Assembly: GCA_029266425.1 (NCBI GenBank)
Contig: JAQSWY010000034.1
Location: forward strand, 1-64,000
Length of the DNA stretch: 64,000 nucleotides
Source of the DNA: Xanthobacteraceae bacterium
GTDB lineage: Bacteria; Pseudomonadota; Alphaproteobacteria; Rhizobiales; Xanthobacteraceae
Direction: 5' to 3'
The position numbers were made by a program, and so were the translations under genes. Below, one piece after another: positions 7,917 through 17,171 of this stretch (positions are counted from its first letter, which is position 1; the number at the start of each line of letters is the position of its first letter). Under the pieces are notes generated by a model that saw only the letters and a list, made by a program, of their open reading frames with translations, did no database searches and was not told the DNA's origin.

Positions 7917-8804
7917 TCACAGATAGCGGAAGGCGCGCCGGTGGAGGAGGCGCAGCAACTGGTCGGTGAGAAGGCCGATCAAGCCGATGAGGACGACGCC
8001 GGCCATCACTTCCGGCGTCTTCATGTAGCGGCGCGCGGTCCAGATGACGAAGCCGAGTCCCGAGCTTGCGGCGACGATCTCGGCGATGATCAGATAGGTC
8101 CAGCACCAGCCGAGGGTGATGCGCAGATTGTCGACGAGGCCGGGCAGCATGGCGCGGAAGGCGACATCCTTCAGCACCTGCCATTGCTTGGCGCCGATGG
8201 TGTAGGCGATCTCGATATATTCGTGCGGCACCCGGCGCATGTCGTCGGCGACCAGCAGCACCAGCTGGAAGAAGGTGCCGAGCCAGAGCAGGAAGATCTT
8301 GGTCTCCTCGCCGACACCGAACCAGATGATGGAGAGCGGCACCAGCGCTGGGACGGGCAGATAGCGGATGAAGTCGATCACCGGCTCGATGGCGGCGCCG
8401 AAAGCGCGGTAACCCGACATCAGCATGCCGATCGGGATCGCCATCACGGCGGCCAGCAGGAAGGCGGCCCAGACCCGGAGGATCGAGACGCCGGCGTGCC
8501 AGGCGAGGTTCTGCTCGGCGAACATCCGCCGCATCGCATCCAGCACGGCGCTGGGGGCGGGGAAGAACAGCGGATTGGTGAGGCCGGCGCGGGCGACGAC
8601 CTCCCAGAGCGCGAGCAGCAGAAGACTGGCCCCGACTGCAATGGAGCCGCTGACGATCGGCGGCAGCGTTCCGCGCAACCGGAACAGGTCGCTGGCGCGG
8701 AAGCCGCCCGGGGCGGTGCGGGTATCTGCCAGCGCCGTCGAATGCGCGGCGCCGGCAGAGGCGTCGCGGCCGAGGGGGGCGGGACCGGCCGCGATTTCCG
8801 TCAT
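7917..8804 (-). CDS. ABC transporter permease, nitrate/sulfonate/taurine type
   Basis: Inner-membrane permease of 295 residues with about six membrane segments and the BPD_transp_1 fold. The EAA-like cytoplasmic loop reads EYIEIAYTIGAKQWQVLKDV, followed by MLPGLVDNLRI, as in SsuC/TauC. The first about 45 residues form a hydrophilic N-terminal tail. The ATG at 8804 is preferred over upstream in-frame starts because GGGAG stands six bases before it. It lies between the binding protein (44 bases upstream) and the ATPase, completing a three-part importer. Confidence 0.9.
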   Translation of the reverse strand: MTEIAAGPAPLGRDASAGAAHSTALADTRTAPGGFRASDLFRLRGTLPPIVSGSIAVGASLLLLALWEVVARAGLTNPLFFPAPSAVLDAMRRMFAEQNLAWHAGVSILRVWAAFLLAAVMAIPIGMLMSGYRAFGAAIEPVIDFIRYLPVPALVPLSIIWFGVGEETKIFLLWLGTFFQLVLLVADDMRRVPHEYIEIAYTIGAKQWQVLKDVAFRAMLPGLVDNLRITLGWCWTYLIIAEIVAASSGLGFVIWTARRYMKTPEVMAGVVLIGLIGLLTDQLLRLLHRRAFRYL

Positions 8805-8848
8805 CTCATTCTCCCGGGATCGAGGCGTCTCGCTCACGTGTCTCCCGT

Positions 8849-9865
8849 TCACTTGGCGCCGGCGATGGCGGCCATCACCGAGGGGTCGATCTGCTGGGCG
8901 GCGACGAGCTTGTTGTCGGCGGCGCCGTTCTCGAGATTGAGCGTCATGACGGTGTCGAAGATGCCGTAGAGCGTGCCGGGCTTGTCCGGCGTGCCGATCA
9001 GCGCGGCAGCATCTTCCAGGCTGGTATAGACCAGCGAAGTGTCGAGGATCTCCTTCACCTCGGCTTCGCTCAGATTGTAGTGCGGAGCAGCGAGCTTGAT
9101 GAAGTCGGCGGGGTTGCTCTTGTAATAGGCAACCGCCTTGTAGATGCCCTTCAGGAAGTTCTGATACTTCTTCGGATTGGCCTTGAGGTCGTCCTGCCGG
9201 GCGGTGATGACATCGACGATGATGTCGCTGTCCTTCGACGAGAGCAGGACCTTCGGCTTGCGCGCGGCATGGGCGGTGACCGCCTGCGACATGAAGGGCT
9301 CGTAGCTCGCGACCGCGGCGACCGAGGAATCCGCGAACACCGCGACGGTGTCGGCGGTGGCGATCTCCTTGATGTCGAGGTCTTTCAAGGTCAGCCCCTT
9401 CTGCTTCAAAGCGAGCTGGAGCAAGAGTCGGGCCGGAATGTTGGGCTCGGCGGCGATGGTCTTGCCCTTGAGGTCGGCGACGGTAGCGATGGAGCCTTCG
9501 GCGATCACGCCGTCACCGCCGAGCGACTTGTCTATGGTGCCGATGATGATGCCCGGGGTCGAGGCGTCGCGCGGGCGGCCCTGATGCTCGCCGACGGTGC
9601 GCATGTCGACTTCGATGTCGCCGCGGGCAAAGGCGGCCATTACATTGGCGCGGTCGTCCTCGAACTTCATGTCGACGGTGAGCCCGAGTTCCTTGAAATA
9701 GCCGAGGTCGGAAGCCACCAGCACCGGGGCGAAGCCCGGCCAGGTTGGGGCCAGCACGCGGATGGTGTCGGCGGCGTTGGCGGGGCCGGCCGCGAGGAGG
9801 CCCAGGGTGGCAAATGCGGCGAAAGCGGCAAGGCGGATATTGCCGTTGCGGGTCTTGGCGATCAT
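8849..9865 (-). CDS. ABC transporter periplasmic binding protein, nitrate/sulfonate/taurine type
   Basis: A 338-residue secreted binding protein. A signal peptide of about 31 residues (LAAFAAFATLGLLAAGPANA) precedes a mature domain beginning ADTIRVLAPTWPGFAPVLVA. GYFKELGLTVDMKFED and DLKGKTIAAEP are hallmarks of the NMT1/SsuA/TauA fold. Its ATG at about 9865 has AAAGGAG upstream. As first gene of the operon it is transcribed divergently from the LysR regulator. In other systems this fold binds sulfonates, nitrate, riboflavin precursors and other small ligands; here the enzymes suggest a guanidino compound, which is inference. Confidence 0.88.
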   Translation of the reverse strand: MIAKTRNGNIRLAAFAAFATLGLLAAGPANAADTIRVLAPTWPGFAPVLVASDLGYFKELGLTVDMKFEDDRANVMAAFARGDIEVDMRTVGEHQGRPRDASTPGIIIGTIDKSLGGDGVIAEGSIATVADLKGKTIAAEPNIPARLLLQLALKQKGLTLKDLDIKEIATADTVAVFADSSVAAVASYEPFMSQAVTAHAARKPKVLLSSKDSDIIVDVITARQDDLKANPKKYQNFLKGIYKAVAYYKSNPADFIKLAAPHYNLSEAEVKEILDTSLVYTSLEDAAALIGTPDKPGTLYGIFDTVMTLNLENGAADNKLVAAQQIDPSVMAAIAGAK

Positions 9866-9900
9866 TGGCGTCGCTCCTTTGGAAGGCGACGCATGCTCCC

Positions 9901-9925
9901 GCAATTTCACATGCGGAGAAATTGC
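9901..9925. promoter_or_regulatory. Inverted repeat in leader of the creatininase operon
   Basis: GCAATTTC and GAAATTGC form a perfect 8-base stem around a 9-base loop, about 40 bases upstream of the binding-protein start. It could be a leader hairpin in the minus-strand mRNA or a second regulator site. Read on the plus strand it is followed by TTTT, so it could also act as a weak terminator toward the lysR side. Confidence 0.45.
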
Positions 9926-9940
9926 TTTTAATGAAAGCTT

Positions 9941-9960
9941 ACATTGATAAGCTTCAATGT
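9941..9960. promoter_or_regulatory. Candidate LysR-type operator
   Basis: ACATTGA and TCAATGT form a perfect 7-base dyad with a six-base spacer, in the AT-rich gap between the divergent lysR-type gene and the transporter operon. Size, spacing and position fit a LysR-type recognition dyad (the T-N11-A class). The assignment is inferred from position. Confidence 0.55.
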
Positions 9961-9982
9961 TAGCTGATCTGGAAGCTCTCCC

Positions 9983-10960
9983 ATGCGCCGCCTCGACAAT
10001 ATCGACCTCCGGCTGTTGCGCGTGTTCGTCGTGCTGGCGGAGGAGGGCGGCTTCCATGATGCGCAGATCGCGCTCAACCTCACCCAGTCGACGCTCTCGA
10101 CGCATCTCGCCGCGCTGGAGCGCAAGCTCGGCAGCCAACTCTGCGAGCGAGGGCGCGGCGGCTTCCGCCTGACCCCGTTCGGTGAATCCACCTTCGCCGC
10201 CGCCAAGCAATTGTTCGACGACATCGACGCCTTCCAGGGCCGCGTCGGCCGCGACCAGCGCCGGCTGGTCGGGCGCTTGCGGGTCGGCATCGTCGATGGT
10301 GTCGTCACCTGCCCGCAGCTCGGCCTGCAGACCGCGCTCTCCCGCTACATGACCTATGGCGCCGAGGTCTTCGTGGATCTGGAGCTTGGTACGCCGCTGG
10401 CGCTGGAGCGAGGGCTTATGGACGGGCTGCGCGACATCGTGGTCGGTCCGTTCTCGCAGAAGGTGCCGGGCATTTCCTACATCCCGCTCTATCGCGAGCC
10501 GCAGGCGCTCTATTGCGGGCGCGGCAACCCGCTCTACGAATTGCCGGCGCGCGAGATCAGCCATCAGCGGATCGAGGAGGCGCTGTTCTCGGTGCGCGGC
10601 TATCGCCACCTGGACGACCTCTACCGGGTCAACCACCCGCGGGCCAGCGCCTCGGTGGTGCACATGGAGGCCCAAGTGATGATGATCCTGTCCGGGCGCT
10701 TCATCGGCTACCTCCCGCGCCATATCGGCGAGGATTGGGTGCGCCGCGACCAGATGCGGGTGCTGCGGCCGGAGAGCTATGGTTTCGAATCCCCGCACTT
10801 CGTCGCGACGCGCCGGCTGAAGGGCGAGCAGCCGCTGGTCGATGCGTTCATCCAGGAATTGAGGGCGCAGGCGCGTGGGGGTGAGGAGCGTTCCCCTTCA
10901 GCATCCTTCGAGGCTCACGAGGGGCAACTCACACCGGCCGAAAAAGCTCCAGCACGGTAG
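9983..10960 (+). CDS. LysR-family transcriptional regulator
   Basis: A 325-residue regulator: winged helix-turn-helix at about residues 8-67 (LRLLRVFVVLAEEGGFHDAQ, LTQSTLSTHLAALERKLG), then an effector-binding domain. It is transcribed divergently from the transporter/creatininase operon and most likely senses that operon's substrate. The last about 25 residues (RSPSASFEAHEGQLTPAEK) are translated from a fragment of the CCTTCGAGG palindromic repeat. The gene runs 32 bases into the 3' end of the convergent phosphatase gene. The usual LysR length is about 300, so the tail looks like an acquired extension. Confidence 0.88.
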   Translation: MRRLDNIDLRLLRVFVVLAEEGGFHDAQIALNLTQSTLSTHLAALERKLGSQLCERGRGGFRLTPFGESTFAAAKQLFDDIDAFQGRVGRDQRRLVGRLRVGIVDGVVTCPQLGLQTALSRYMTYGAEVFVDLELGTPLALERGLMDGLRDIVVGPFSQKVPGISYIPLYREPQALYCGRGNPLYELPAREISHQRIEEALFSVRGYRHLDDLYRVNHPRASASVVHMEAQVMMILSGRFIGYLPRHIGEDWVRRDQMRVLRPESYGFESPHFVATRRLKGEQPLVDAFIQELRAQARGGEERSPSASFEAHEGQLTPAEKAPAR

Positions 10961-11573
10961 ACAGCCGATCCGTCGCGAAGTCGACCTCGCCGAAATCGCC
11001 GCCCGAAGGCAGATACCCGACCACATGGAGCCCGGCGCTGCGAGCAGACGTGACGCCGGAACGGCTGTCCTCCACCGCGACGACCTTGGCCGGCGCGAGG
11101 CCGAGCCTGCGGCAGGCGGCGAGATAGGGTTCGGGGTCCGGCTTGCCGACGGTGACGTCGTCGAAGCTCAGCGAGAATTCGATGATACCCTCGATGCCGA
11201 GGGCCTTGAGATTGGCGTCGACCACGCGGCGGGCAGAATTCGACACGCACACCTGCCGGACGCCGAGCTTGGCGAGCGCGTGCATGGTGGCGACTGCCTC
11301 GGGGATGGCGACGAGGCGCTCATAGTGGCCGACATAGTGCGCGTTGATCGCCTCGTGCCAGTCGGCTTCCACGATGCCCACGGGCAGACGCGGGGTAAGC
11401 AGCTTCCACACGTCACCGACATGGATGCCGCGGAACGCCTGGTCCGGAAGGTCCGAGAGGTCGACGTCCCAATTGCGGCCGGCGGCGAGCAGCGCCTCGT
11501 GGTGCAGCGGCTCGCTATCGACCAGCGTGCCGTCGATGTCCCAGGCAATCGCGCGGAAGCGGGGCAGGTTCAC
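10929..11573 (-). CDS. HAD-family sugar phosphatase / beta-phosphoglucomutase-like hydrolase
   Basis: A 214-residue HAD subfamily IA hydrolase acting on a small phosphorylated metabolite in the cytoplasm. Motif I DIDGT has nucleophile D12 and acid D14. SNS supplies motif II, the Lys of GKPDPEPYL motif III and VEDSRSGV motif IV. The cap domain is helical, as in phosphoglycolate phosphatases and beta-phosphoglucomutases. The GTG start at 11573 overlaps the kinase stop as GTGA. It is the last gene of the DeoR-BtpA-kinase operon and may remove or move the phosphate of the pathway intermediate. Its 3' end overlaps the lysR tail on the other strand. Confidence 0.85.
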   Translation of the reverse strand: MNLPRFRAIAWDIDGTLVDSEPLHHEALLAAGRNWDVDLSDLPDQAFRGIHVGDVWKLLTPRLPVGIVEADWHEAINAHYVGHYERLVAIPEAVATMHALAKLGVRQVCVSNSARRVVDANLKALGIEGIIEFSLSFDDVTVGKPDPEPYLAACRRLGLAPAKVVAVEDSRSGVTSARSAGLHVVGYLPSGGDFGEVDFATDRLSTVLELFRPV

Positions 11574-13063
11574 GGCAGATCCCTCAGCCGGCGATAAAGC
11601 TCGCGGAAACGGCGATAGCCCGCCGCGTAGACGTCGGCTGCGCCAGGGTCGGGCTGGACCTCTTCGCCGTAATGGACGAAGCGGGAGATGCCCGGCCAGT
11701 CGGCGAGGCCGACGCCGACCGCAGCGGTCCAGGCGGCGCCGAGTGAGGAGCCGGGATGGCCCTTCAGCCGCTGCAGCGGGTGCTGCAGCACGTCGGCGAC
11801 GATCTGCATCCACACGTGGCTATTCGAGCCGCCGTCGGAGACAAAGAAGCGCTCGCTCCGGTGGCCCATGTCATTCAGCACCTCGACGTGGTGGGCGATG
11901 GCATAGGCATAGCCCTCCAGCAGCGCCCGCCAGAGATGGCCGATATCGTGGGAGAGCGTCAGCCCCTCGATGACGCCGCGCGCTTCCGGATCATGGATCG
12001 GGGTCTTCTCGCCGAGCAGATAGGGCAGGAAGGTGAGGCCGTCGGCGCCAGCCGCCTTCCCGCCCGCGAGGCGATCGAGATGCTGGTGGATGCTGATGCC
12101 GTCGCGCTCGGCAGCCGCCATCTCGCCACCGGCGAAGGTGCGCACGAACCAGTTGAGCCCCGAGCCGCCGGTCGACATGCAGCCGTTCGGCATGAACAGG
12201 CCCGGCACCAGATGATAGTCGAGATAGAGCCGCGGGTCGGGCTGCACGCGGTCGGTGGCGGTGAGCACGTCAATGGCGCCGCCAAACTTCAACAACACGT
12301 CGCCGGCCTGCGTCACGCCTGCGCCGAGCGCCGAGGCGATCATATCGGCGGCGCCGCCGACCACGGGTGTGCCGACCTTGAGGCCGGTCGCGGCGGCGGC
12401 TTCGGGCGTCACATGGCCGATCACTTCGTGCGAGGCGGCCTTGCGCGGCATGGCGCGGCGCGGGATGCCCGCCCAGGCGACGAGCTCGTCGTCGATCTCG
12501 TGGCAGGCGACATCGACGAAGCCGGCCTCCAGCGCCCAATTCTGCTCGACAACGCGCTCTCCGGTGAGCTTCCAGTTCACATAATCGTAGGAGCCGAACA
12601 CGGTGGCGATGCGGGTGAAGACCTGCGGCTCGTGCCTCGCGATCCAGCGCAGCTTGGCGGTGACGAGCTGCTGGTTGATGCCGTTGCCGGCCCTGGCGAT
12701 GAAGGTGGCTTCGTCCTTCTCGGCGCGAAGCTCGCCGACCTCGGTGCCGCAGCGCCCGTCGCTCTGCTGGATGGACGGACGCAGCACGGCGCCGGCCTCG
12801 TCCAGCAGCACGACGGCCGGCAGCATGCCGGTGACGCCGACGGCGGCGATCTCGCTCGGATCGATGCCGCTCGTGGCGATCAGCTCGGCCGTGATGGCGC
12901 GGACATTCGCCCACCACTCCGCCGGGTCTTCTTCAGCCCAGCCGACGTGAGGGGAGGAGAGCGCCACCGGCCGTGACGCGACACCCAGCACCTCGTCCGG
13001 TAGCCGGACGAGGAGGCCGATGGTCGAGGTGGTGCCGATGTCGAGGCCGAGGACGCAGGGCAT
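11570..13063 (-). CDS. FGGY-family carbohydrate kinase
   Basis: A 497-residue kinase of the xylulokinase/glycerol kinase family that phosphorylates a sugar or polyol with ATP. GLDIGTTSTIGLL forms the N-terminal phosphate loop. The central VGGAADMIASALGAGV and the C-terminal VSDGGSNSHVWMQIVADVLQ with GSSLGAAWTAAVG fit the FGGY signature and adenosine-binding regions. HVGWAEEDPAEWW matches xylulokinase-type sequences. Thirteen bases separate it from the BtpA gene upstream, and it overlaps the phosphatase downstream. The substrate is probably the sugar brought in by the nearby ABC transporter after oxidation by the divergent dehydrogenase. The exact sugar cannot be read from sequence. Confidence 0.88.
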   Translation of the reverse strand: MPCVLGLDIGTTSTIGLLVRLPDEVLGVASRPVALSSPHVGWAEEDPAEWWANVRAITAELIATSGIDPSEIAAVGVTGMLPAVVLLDEAGAVLRPSIQQSDGRCGTEVGELRAEKDEATFIARAGNGINQQLVTAKLRWIARHEPQVFTRIATVFGSYDYVNWKLTGERVVEQNWALEAGFVDVACHEIDDELVAWAGIPRRAMPRKAASHEVIGHVTPEAAAATGLKVGTPVVGGAADMIASALGAGVTQAGDVLLKFGGAIDVLTATDRVQPDPRLYLDYHLVPGLFMPNGCMSTGGSGLNWFVRTFAGGEMAAAERDGISIHQHLDRLAGGKAAGADGLTFLPYLLGEKTPIHDPEARGVIEGLTLSHDIGHLWRALLEGYAYAIAHHVEVLNDMGHRSERFFVSDGGSNSHVWMQIVADVLQHPLQRLKGHPGSSLGAAWTAAVGVGLADWPGISRFVHYGEEVQPDPGAADVYAAGYRRFRELYRRLRDLP

Positions 13064-13076
13064 GGGGTCAGCCGGT

Positions 13077-13877
13077 TCAGCGCAGCGTGTTCACGACATC
13101 CATGAAGCGGGCGACGCGGCTAGCGTCGACCGCGTTCCAGGTGTTGCCGTCGACCTTGAAGTGCGTGCCGATGACGACGCCGCTCGCCAGCGAAAGGATG
13201 TCGCGCACATTGTCGATGTTCACGCCGGTATTGGCGAACACCGGCACGTCCTTCACCGTCTCCGCGACGCTGCGCAGATGGGACTGGTCGGCCGGCTGGC
13301 CGGTGATCGGACCGGAGACGAGGATGGCGTCGGCGAGTGAGGAGAAAACCGCGCTCTTGGCGCGCAATTCTATCGGCCGCTGGTCGAGCGAATGGGCGAA
13401 CTCGGCATTGATGTTGAACAGGAGCTTCATGTCGTCGCGGCGCAGATCGTGGCGCAGGCGCGCGGCGGCGGCGCAGTTTGGCTCCCACAGGCCCATGTCG
13501 GAGGCGAACAGGCCGGTGAAGATCTCGCGCACGAAGCTCGCGCCGGTGACCGCGCCGATGGCGACGCTGGCCTGCGGATCCCACAGATAGTTCACGCCGA
13601 ACGGCACCTTGAGCGAGGGCTTCACCGCCTGGACGATAGTCGACATGGCGGCGATGCCTTCGGGCGCGGCCTTGAAGACATAGGGCCGGTCGTTCTCATT
13701 GCCGAACATGATGGCGTCGACGCCGCCGTCCTGCAGCTTCTCGATGTCCGCCAGCACGCCCTCGATCAGCTTGTCGAGGCCGCCATCGGCATCATAGAGC
13801 GGGGCGCCGGGCAGGGCGCCGATATGGGCCATGGCGATGACGACCTTCTTCTTGTCGCCGAAGCACTCGAAAACCAT
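13077..13877 (-). CDS. BtpA/SgcQ family TIM-barrel protein
   Basis: A 266-residue protein of the BtpA family. Plant and cyanobacterial members are tied to photosystem I assembly, and the E. coli member SgcQ lies in a sugar operon; the chemistry of the heterotrophic branch is not established. The sequence has VIAMAHIGALPGAP near the N-terminus, GVDAIMFGNENDRPY, LFNINAEFAHSL and ILVSGPITGQPAD, as the family does. It is coded between a DeoR regulator (26 bases upstream, with AAGGAG before the ATG) and an FGGY kinase. An enzymatic role in the sugar-phosphate pathway is therefore more likely than one in photosynthesis. That role is inference. Confidence 0.82.
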   Translation of the reverse strand: MVFECFGDKKKVVIAMAHIGALPGAPLYDADGGLDKLIEGVLADIEKLQDGGVDAIMFGNENDRPYVFKAAPEGIAAMSTIVQAVKPSLKVPFGVNYLWDPQASVAIGAVTGASFVREIFTGLFASDMGLWEPNCAAAARLRHDLRRDDMKLLFNINAEFAHSLDQRPIELRAKSAVFSSLADAILVSGPITGQPADQSHLRSVAETVKDVPVFANTGVNIDNVRDILSLASGVVIGTHFKVDGNTWNAVDASRVARFMDVVNTLR

Positions 13878-13903
13878 CGTGGATACTCCTTGGGAAACGA
13901 AAA

Positions 13904-14767
13904 TCAGGCGCCGGCCGCCGCTGGCGCGATGCGCACATCGATGCGCGCCGCGGCGAGGGCTGCGGCAATGCGCGGCGGCGGCTCGGCATCGGTGACGAGG
14001 ATGTTGATGTCGGTGAGCGCGCCGACCTGGACCAGCGACATGCGCTGGAACTTGGCGGCGTCGCACAACAGGATGCGGACGCCGGCACGGCGCAGATAGA
14101 CGCGCTTCATGTCGGCATCCTCGAAGGAATAGTCGAAGAAGCCGTCGGCGGTGACGCCGGAGGCGCCGATCACCGCGACATCGAACCAGAGCTTCTCGAA
14201 CTGGGCGATGGCGGTCGGTCCCCAGACCGACATCTCGTCGGTGCGCACCCGGCCGCCGGCGACATAAACTTCCGCCGATGCGCCATCGAGCGCGGCGGAG
14301 ACCCGCAGGCTGTTGGTGAAGACCTTGATGTGCGGGACCTCGCGAAGGTGCTTGGCCATCAGGTAGGTGGTGGTGCCGACATCGACAGCGACGGTGCGAT
14401 GGCCAGCGACCAGCGAGGCGGCAAGCGCAGCGATGGCGCCCTTGGCATCGAGGCCGCGGCGCAGGCGCGCATCGAAGCTCGGTTCGTCGGCGTCCATGAT
14501 TGCCGCGGGGGGCGCTTCGGGCGCCACGGCGCCGCCATGGACGCGCACCAGCCGGCCCTCGCGCTCGAGTTCGAGCAGGTCGCGGCGGATGGTCATGTCG
14601 GAGACGCCAAGCTCGGCGGCAATGGTGGCGACGCTCACCGCACCGGTGGCGCCCAGCTGATCGAGGATGCGGGCGTGGCGCACGGGGGAGAGCACGCGCG
14701 CACGCTCCTCGCCGCCGCGTGGCTCGTTCGGCGCAGAAGGCTCAAGGGAGAGTTCGTCGGCCATCAT
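13904..14767 (-). CDS. DeoR-family transcriptional regulator of the carbohydrate locus
   Basis: A 287-residue repressor with an N-terminal winged helix (ILDQLGATGAVSVATIAAEL, VSDMTIRRDLLELEREGRL, then VHGGAV) and a C-terminal DeoR sensor domain with AVDVGTTTY and the GASGVTADGFFDYSFEDADMK region, which binds a phosphorylated sugar. It heads the operon with BtpA, the kinase and the phosphatase and faces the divergent dehydrogenase/ABC arm. It probably controls both arms from the shared intergenic region. The effector is likely the kinase product (inference). Either ATG of the doublet at 14767/14764 could be used. Confidence 0.88.
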   Translation of the reverse strand: MMADELSLEPSAPNEPRGGEERARVLSPVRHARILDQLGATGAVSVATIAAELGVSDMTIRRDLLELEREGRLVRVHGGAVAPEAPPAAIMDADEPSFDARLRRGLDAKGAIAALAASLVAGHRTVAVDVGTTTYLMAKHLREVPHIKVFTNSLRVSAALDGASAEVYVAGGRVRTDEMSVWGPTAIAQFEKLWFDVAVIGASGVTADGFFDYSFEDADMKRVYLRRAGVRILLCDAAKFQRMSLVQVGALTDINILVTDAEPPPRIAAALAAARIDVRIAPAAAGA

Positions 14768-14833
14768 CGCATCCGCAGGTCGGCCCGGCGGGGAATCCTT
14801 TTCCGCCGGCTGCTATTAGTCCTACTGCACATA

Positions 14834-14882
14834 TCAAACAATTTCAAACACAAGAATGCTCTTGATGTGCGTTTGTGTTTGG
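14834..14882. promoter_or_regulatory. Candidate DeoR operators between divergent carbohydrate operons
   Basis: ATCAAACA and TTCAAACACAA are followed, about 20 bases later, by the reverse match TTTGTGTTTG, giving one direct and one inverted copy of a CAAACA(CAA) unit. Spaced A/T-rich repeats of this kind are typical DeoR-family sites. A TTTGTGTT(C/T)G unit also precedes the ABC ATPase gene near 15954, which supports a shared regulator. Confidence 0.5.
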
Positions 14883-14916
14883 ATACTGTACGCACCTTAC
14901 ATGAGGATTCCATGCC

Positions 14917-15717
14917 ATGATGAGCCTTGCCCCCGGTTCCGTTTCCTATGCCGAGCTCGCCGGCCGTCGCGCCTTCGTCACCGGCGCCGCCGCCGGGATC
15001 GGCCGTGCCATTGCGCGGGCGCTGGCACGGCAGGGTGTGAAGGTGGCGGTCGGGGATATCAATCTCGACGCGGCCCGGCGCACCGCGACGGAGCTCGGCG
15101 GCGGCGGGATCGCGATCGAGGTCGATGTGCGGCACCGCGAGTCGGTGAATAGCGCGTTCGCCCGGGTGCTGGAGGGGCTCGGCGGCTGTGAGTTGCTCAT
15201 CGCCAATGCGGGCGTTTCCACCATGAACCCGGCGCTGGAGCTCACCGACGAGGAGTGGGACTTCAATTTCGCCGTCAATACGCGCGGCGTGTTCCTCACC
15301 AACCAGATCACCGCCCGGCATTTCGTGGCAACCGGCAAGGGCTGCATCGTCAACACCGCCTCGCTCGCCGCCAAGGTCGGCGCGCCGCTACTGGCGCATT
15401 ATTCGGCATCGAAGTTCGCCGTGCTCGGCTGGACCCAGGCGCTGGCACGCGAACTCGCGGGGAAGGGCATTCGCGTCAATGCGGTGTGCCCCGGCTTCGT
15501 CACCACCAGCATGCAGTCGCGCGAGGTGCAGTGGGAGGCGAGCTTAAGGGGGATCACGCCGGAGCACGTCATCGCCGACTATGTGGCGCAGACCCCGTTG
15601 GGGCGGCTCGAGCAGCCCGAGGACGTTGCCGACGTGGTCGTGTTCCTGTGCTCCGACCAGGCGCGCTTCATGACCGGGCAAGGGATCAACGTGACCGGTG
15701 GCGTCTATACGACTTGA
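14917..15717 (+). CDS. SDR-family sugar/polyol dehydrogenase
   Basis: A 266-residue short-chain dehydrogenase: TGAAAGIG cofactor loop, LIANAG, the Ser-Tyr-Lys triad in NTASLAAKVGAPLLAHYSASK-type spacing, and MTGQGINVTGG near the C-terminus. It is similar to sorbitol and other polyol dehydrogenases. It starts at 14917 (GAGGATT upstream; an ATG at 14911 is out of frame and closes at once). It is divergent from the DeoR-kinase operon and upstream of the sugar ABC transporter. It likely oxidises an imported polyol before phosphorylation by the FGGY kinase. The polyol is unknown. Confidence 0.87.
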   Translation: MMSLAPGSVSYAELAGRRAFVTGAAAGIGRAIARALARQGVKVAVGDINLDAARRTATELGGGGIAIEVDVRHRESVNSAFARVLEGLGGCELLIANAGVSTMNPALELTDEEWDFNFAVNTRGVFLTNQITARHFVATGKGCIVNTASLAAKVGAPLLAHYSASKFAVLGWTQALARELAGKGIRVNAVCPGFVTTSMQSREVQWEASLRGITPEHVIADYVAQTPLGRLEQPEDVADVVVFLCSDQARFMTGQGINVTGGVYTT

Positions 15718-15750
15718 GGGCTGTTCGAGAGCCTGCCTTGAGCCAGCGCA

Positions 15751-15868
15751 ACCTCATCCTGAGGTGCTCGGGCGAAGCCCGAGCCTCGAAGGATGTTCGC
15801 ATCGAGCGACATCGTCCTGCTTCACCATCCTTCGAGGCTCGCTGGGCTCGCACCTCAGGATGAGGTGG
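15751..15868. repeat. Long intergenic palindrome, copy 3
   Basis: A full-length copy of the CCTCATCCTGAGG element. Outer arms ACCTCATCCTGAGGTG and CACCTCAGGATGAGGT are intact, as are the inner CCTCGAAGGATG and CATCCTTCGAGG arms. It occupies much of the 304-base gap between the dehydrogenase and the ABC ATPase gene and may end the first transcript. Confidence 0.85.
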
Positions 15869-15943
15869 TCGAGTCTGCGACGGAGTCCATCATGTTCGAA
15901 TCCCTCGCCATTAACGTGACATTGCGTTCATATTAGCGCTTGC

Positions 15944-15970
15944 CATGTTCGGATTTGTGTTCGTACTATT
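15944..15970 (+). promoter_or_regulatory. Candidate regulator site upstream of the sugar ABC transporter
   Basis: Two TGTTCG-like units (TGTTCGG and TGTGTTCG) lie about 55-75 bases before the ABC ATPase gene. TTTGTGTTCG matches the TTTGTGTTTG unit in the DeoR intergenic region at 14872. This suggests that the transporter has its own promoter under the same repressor. The evidence is a short match only. Confidence 0.35.
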
Positions 15971-16021
15971 CGCCGCCTAGTCCGACCGCCCCCCCCCTGC
16001 GGGAGTGAAGCGGCCAAGGGA

Positions 16022-17155
<1,134 letters not shown>

Positions 17156-17171
17156 GGCACGGGAGACGATC

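Noticed and set aside
8849-10798. 649-codon frame for the binding protein
   Set aside because: The first about 310 codons are antisense to the LysR-type gene. A signal peptide and an AAAGGAG site place the true start near 9865.
13077-13877. BtpA protein as a photosystem I assembly factor
   Set aside because: No photosynthesis genes are near, and it lies between a DeoR regulator and a sugar kinase.
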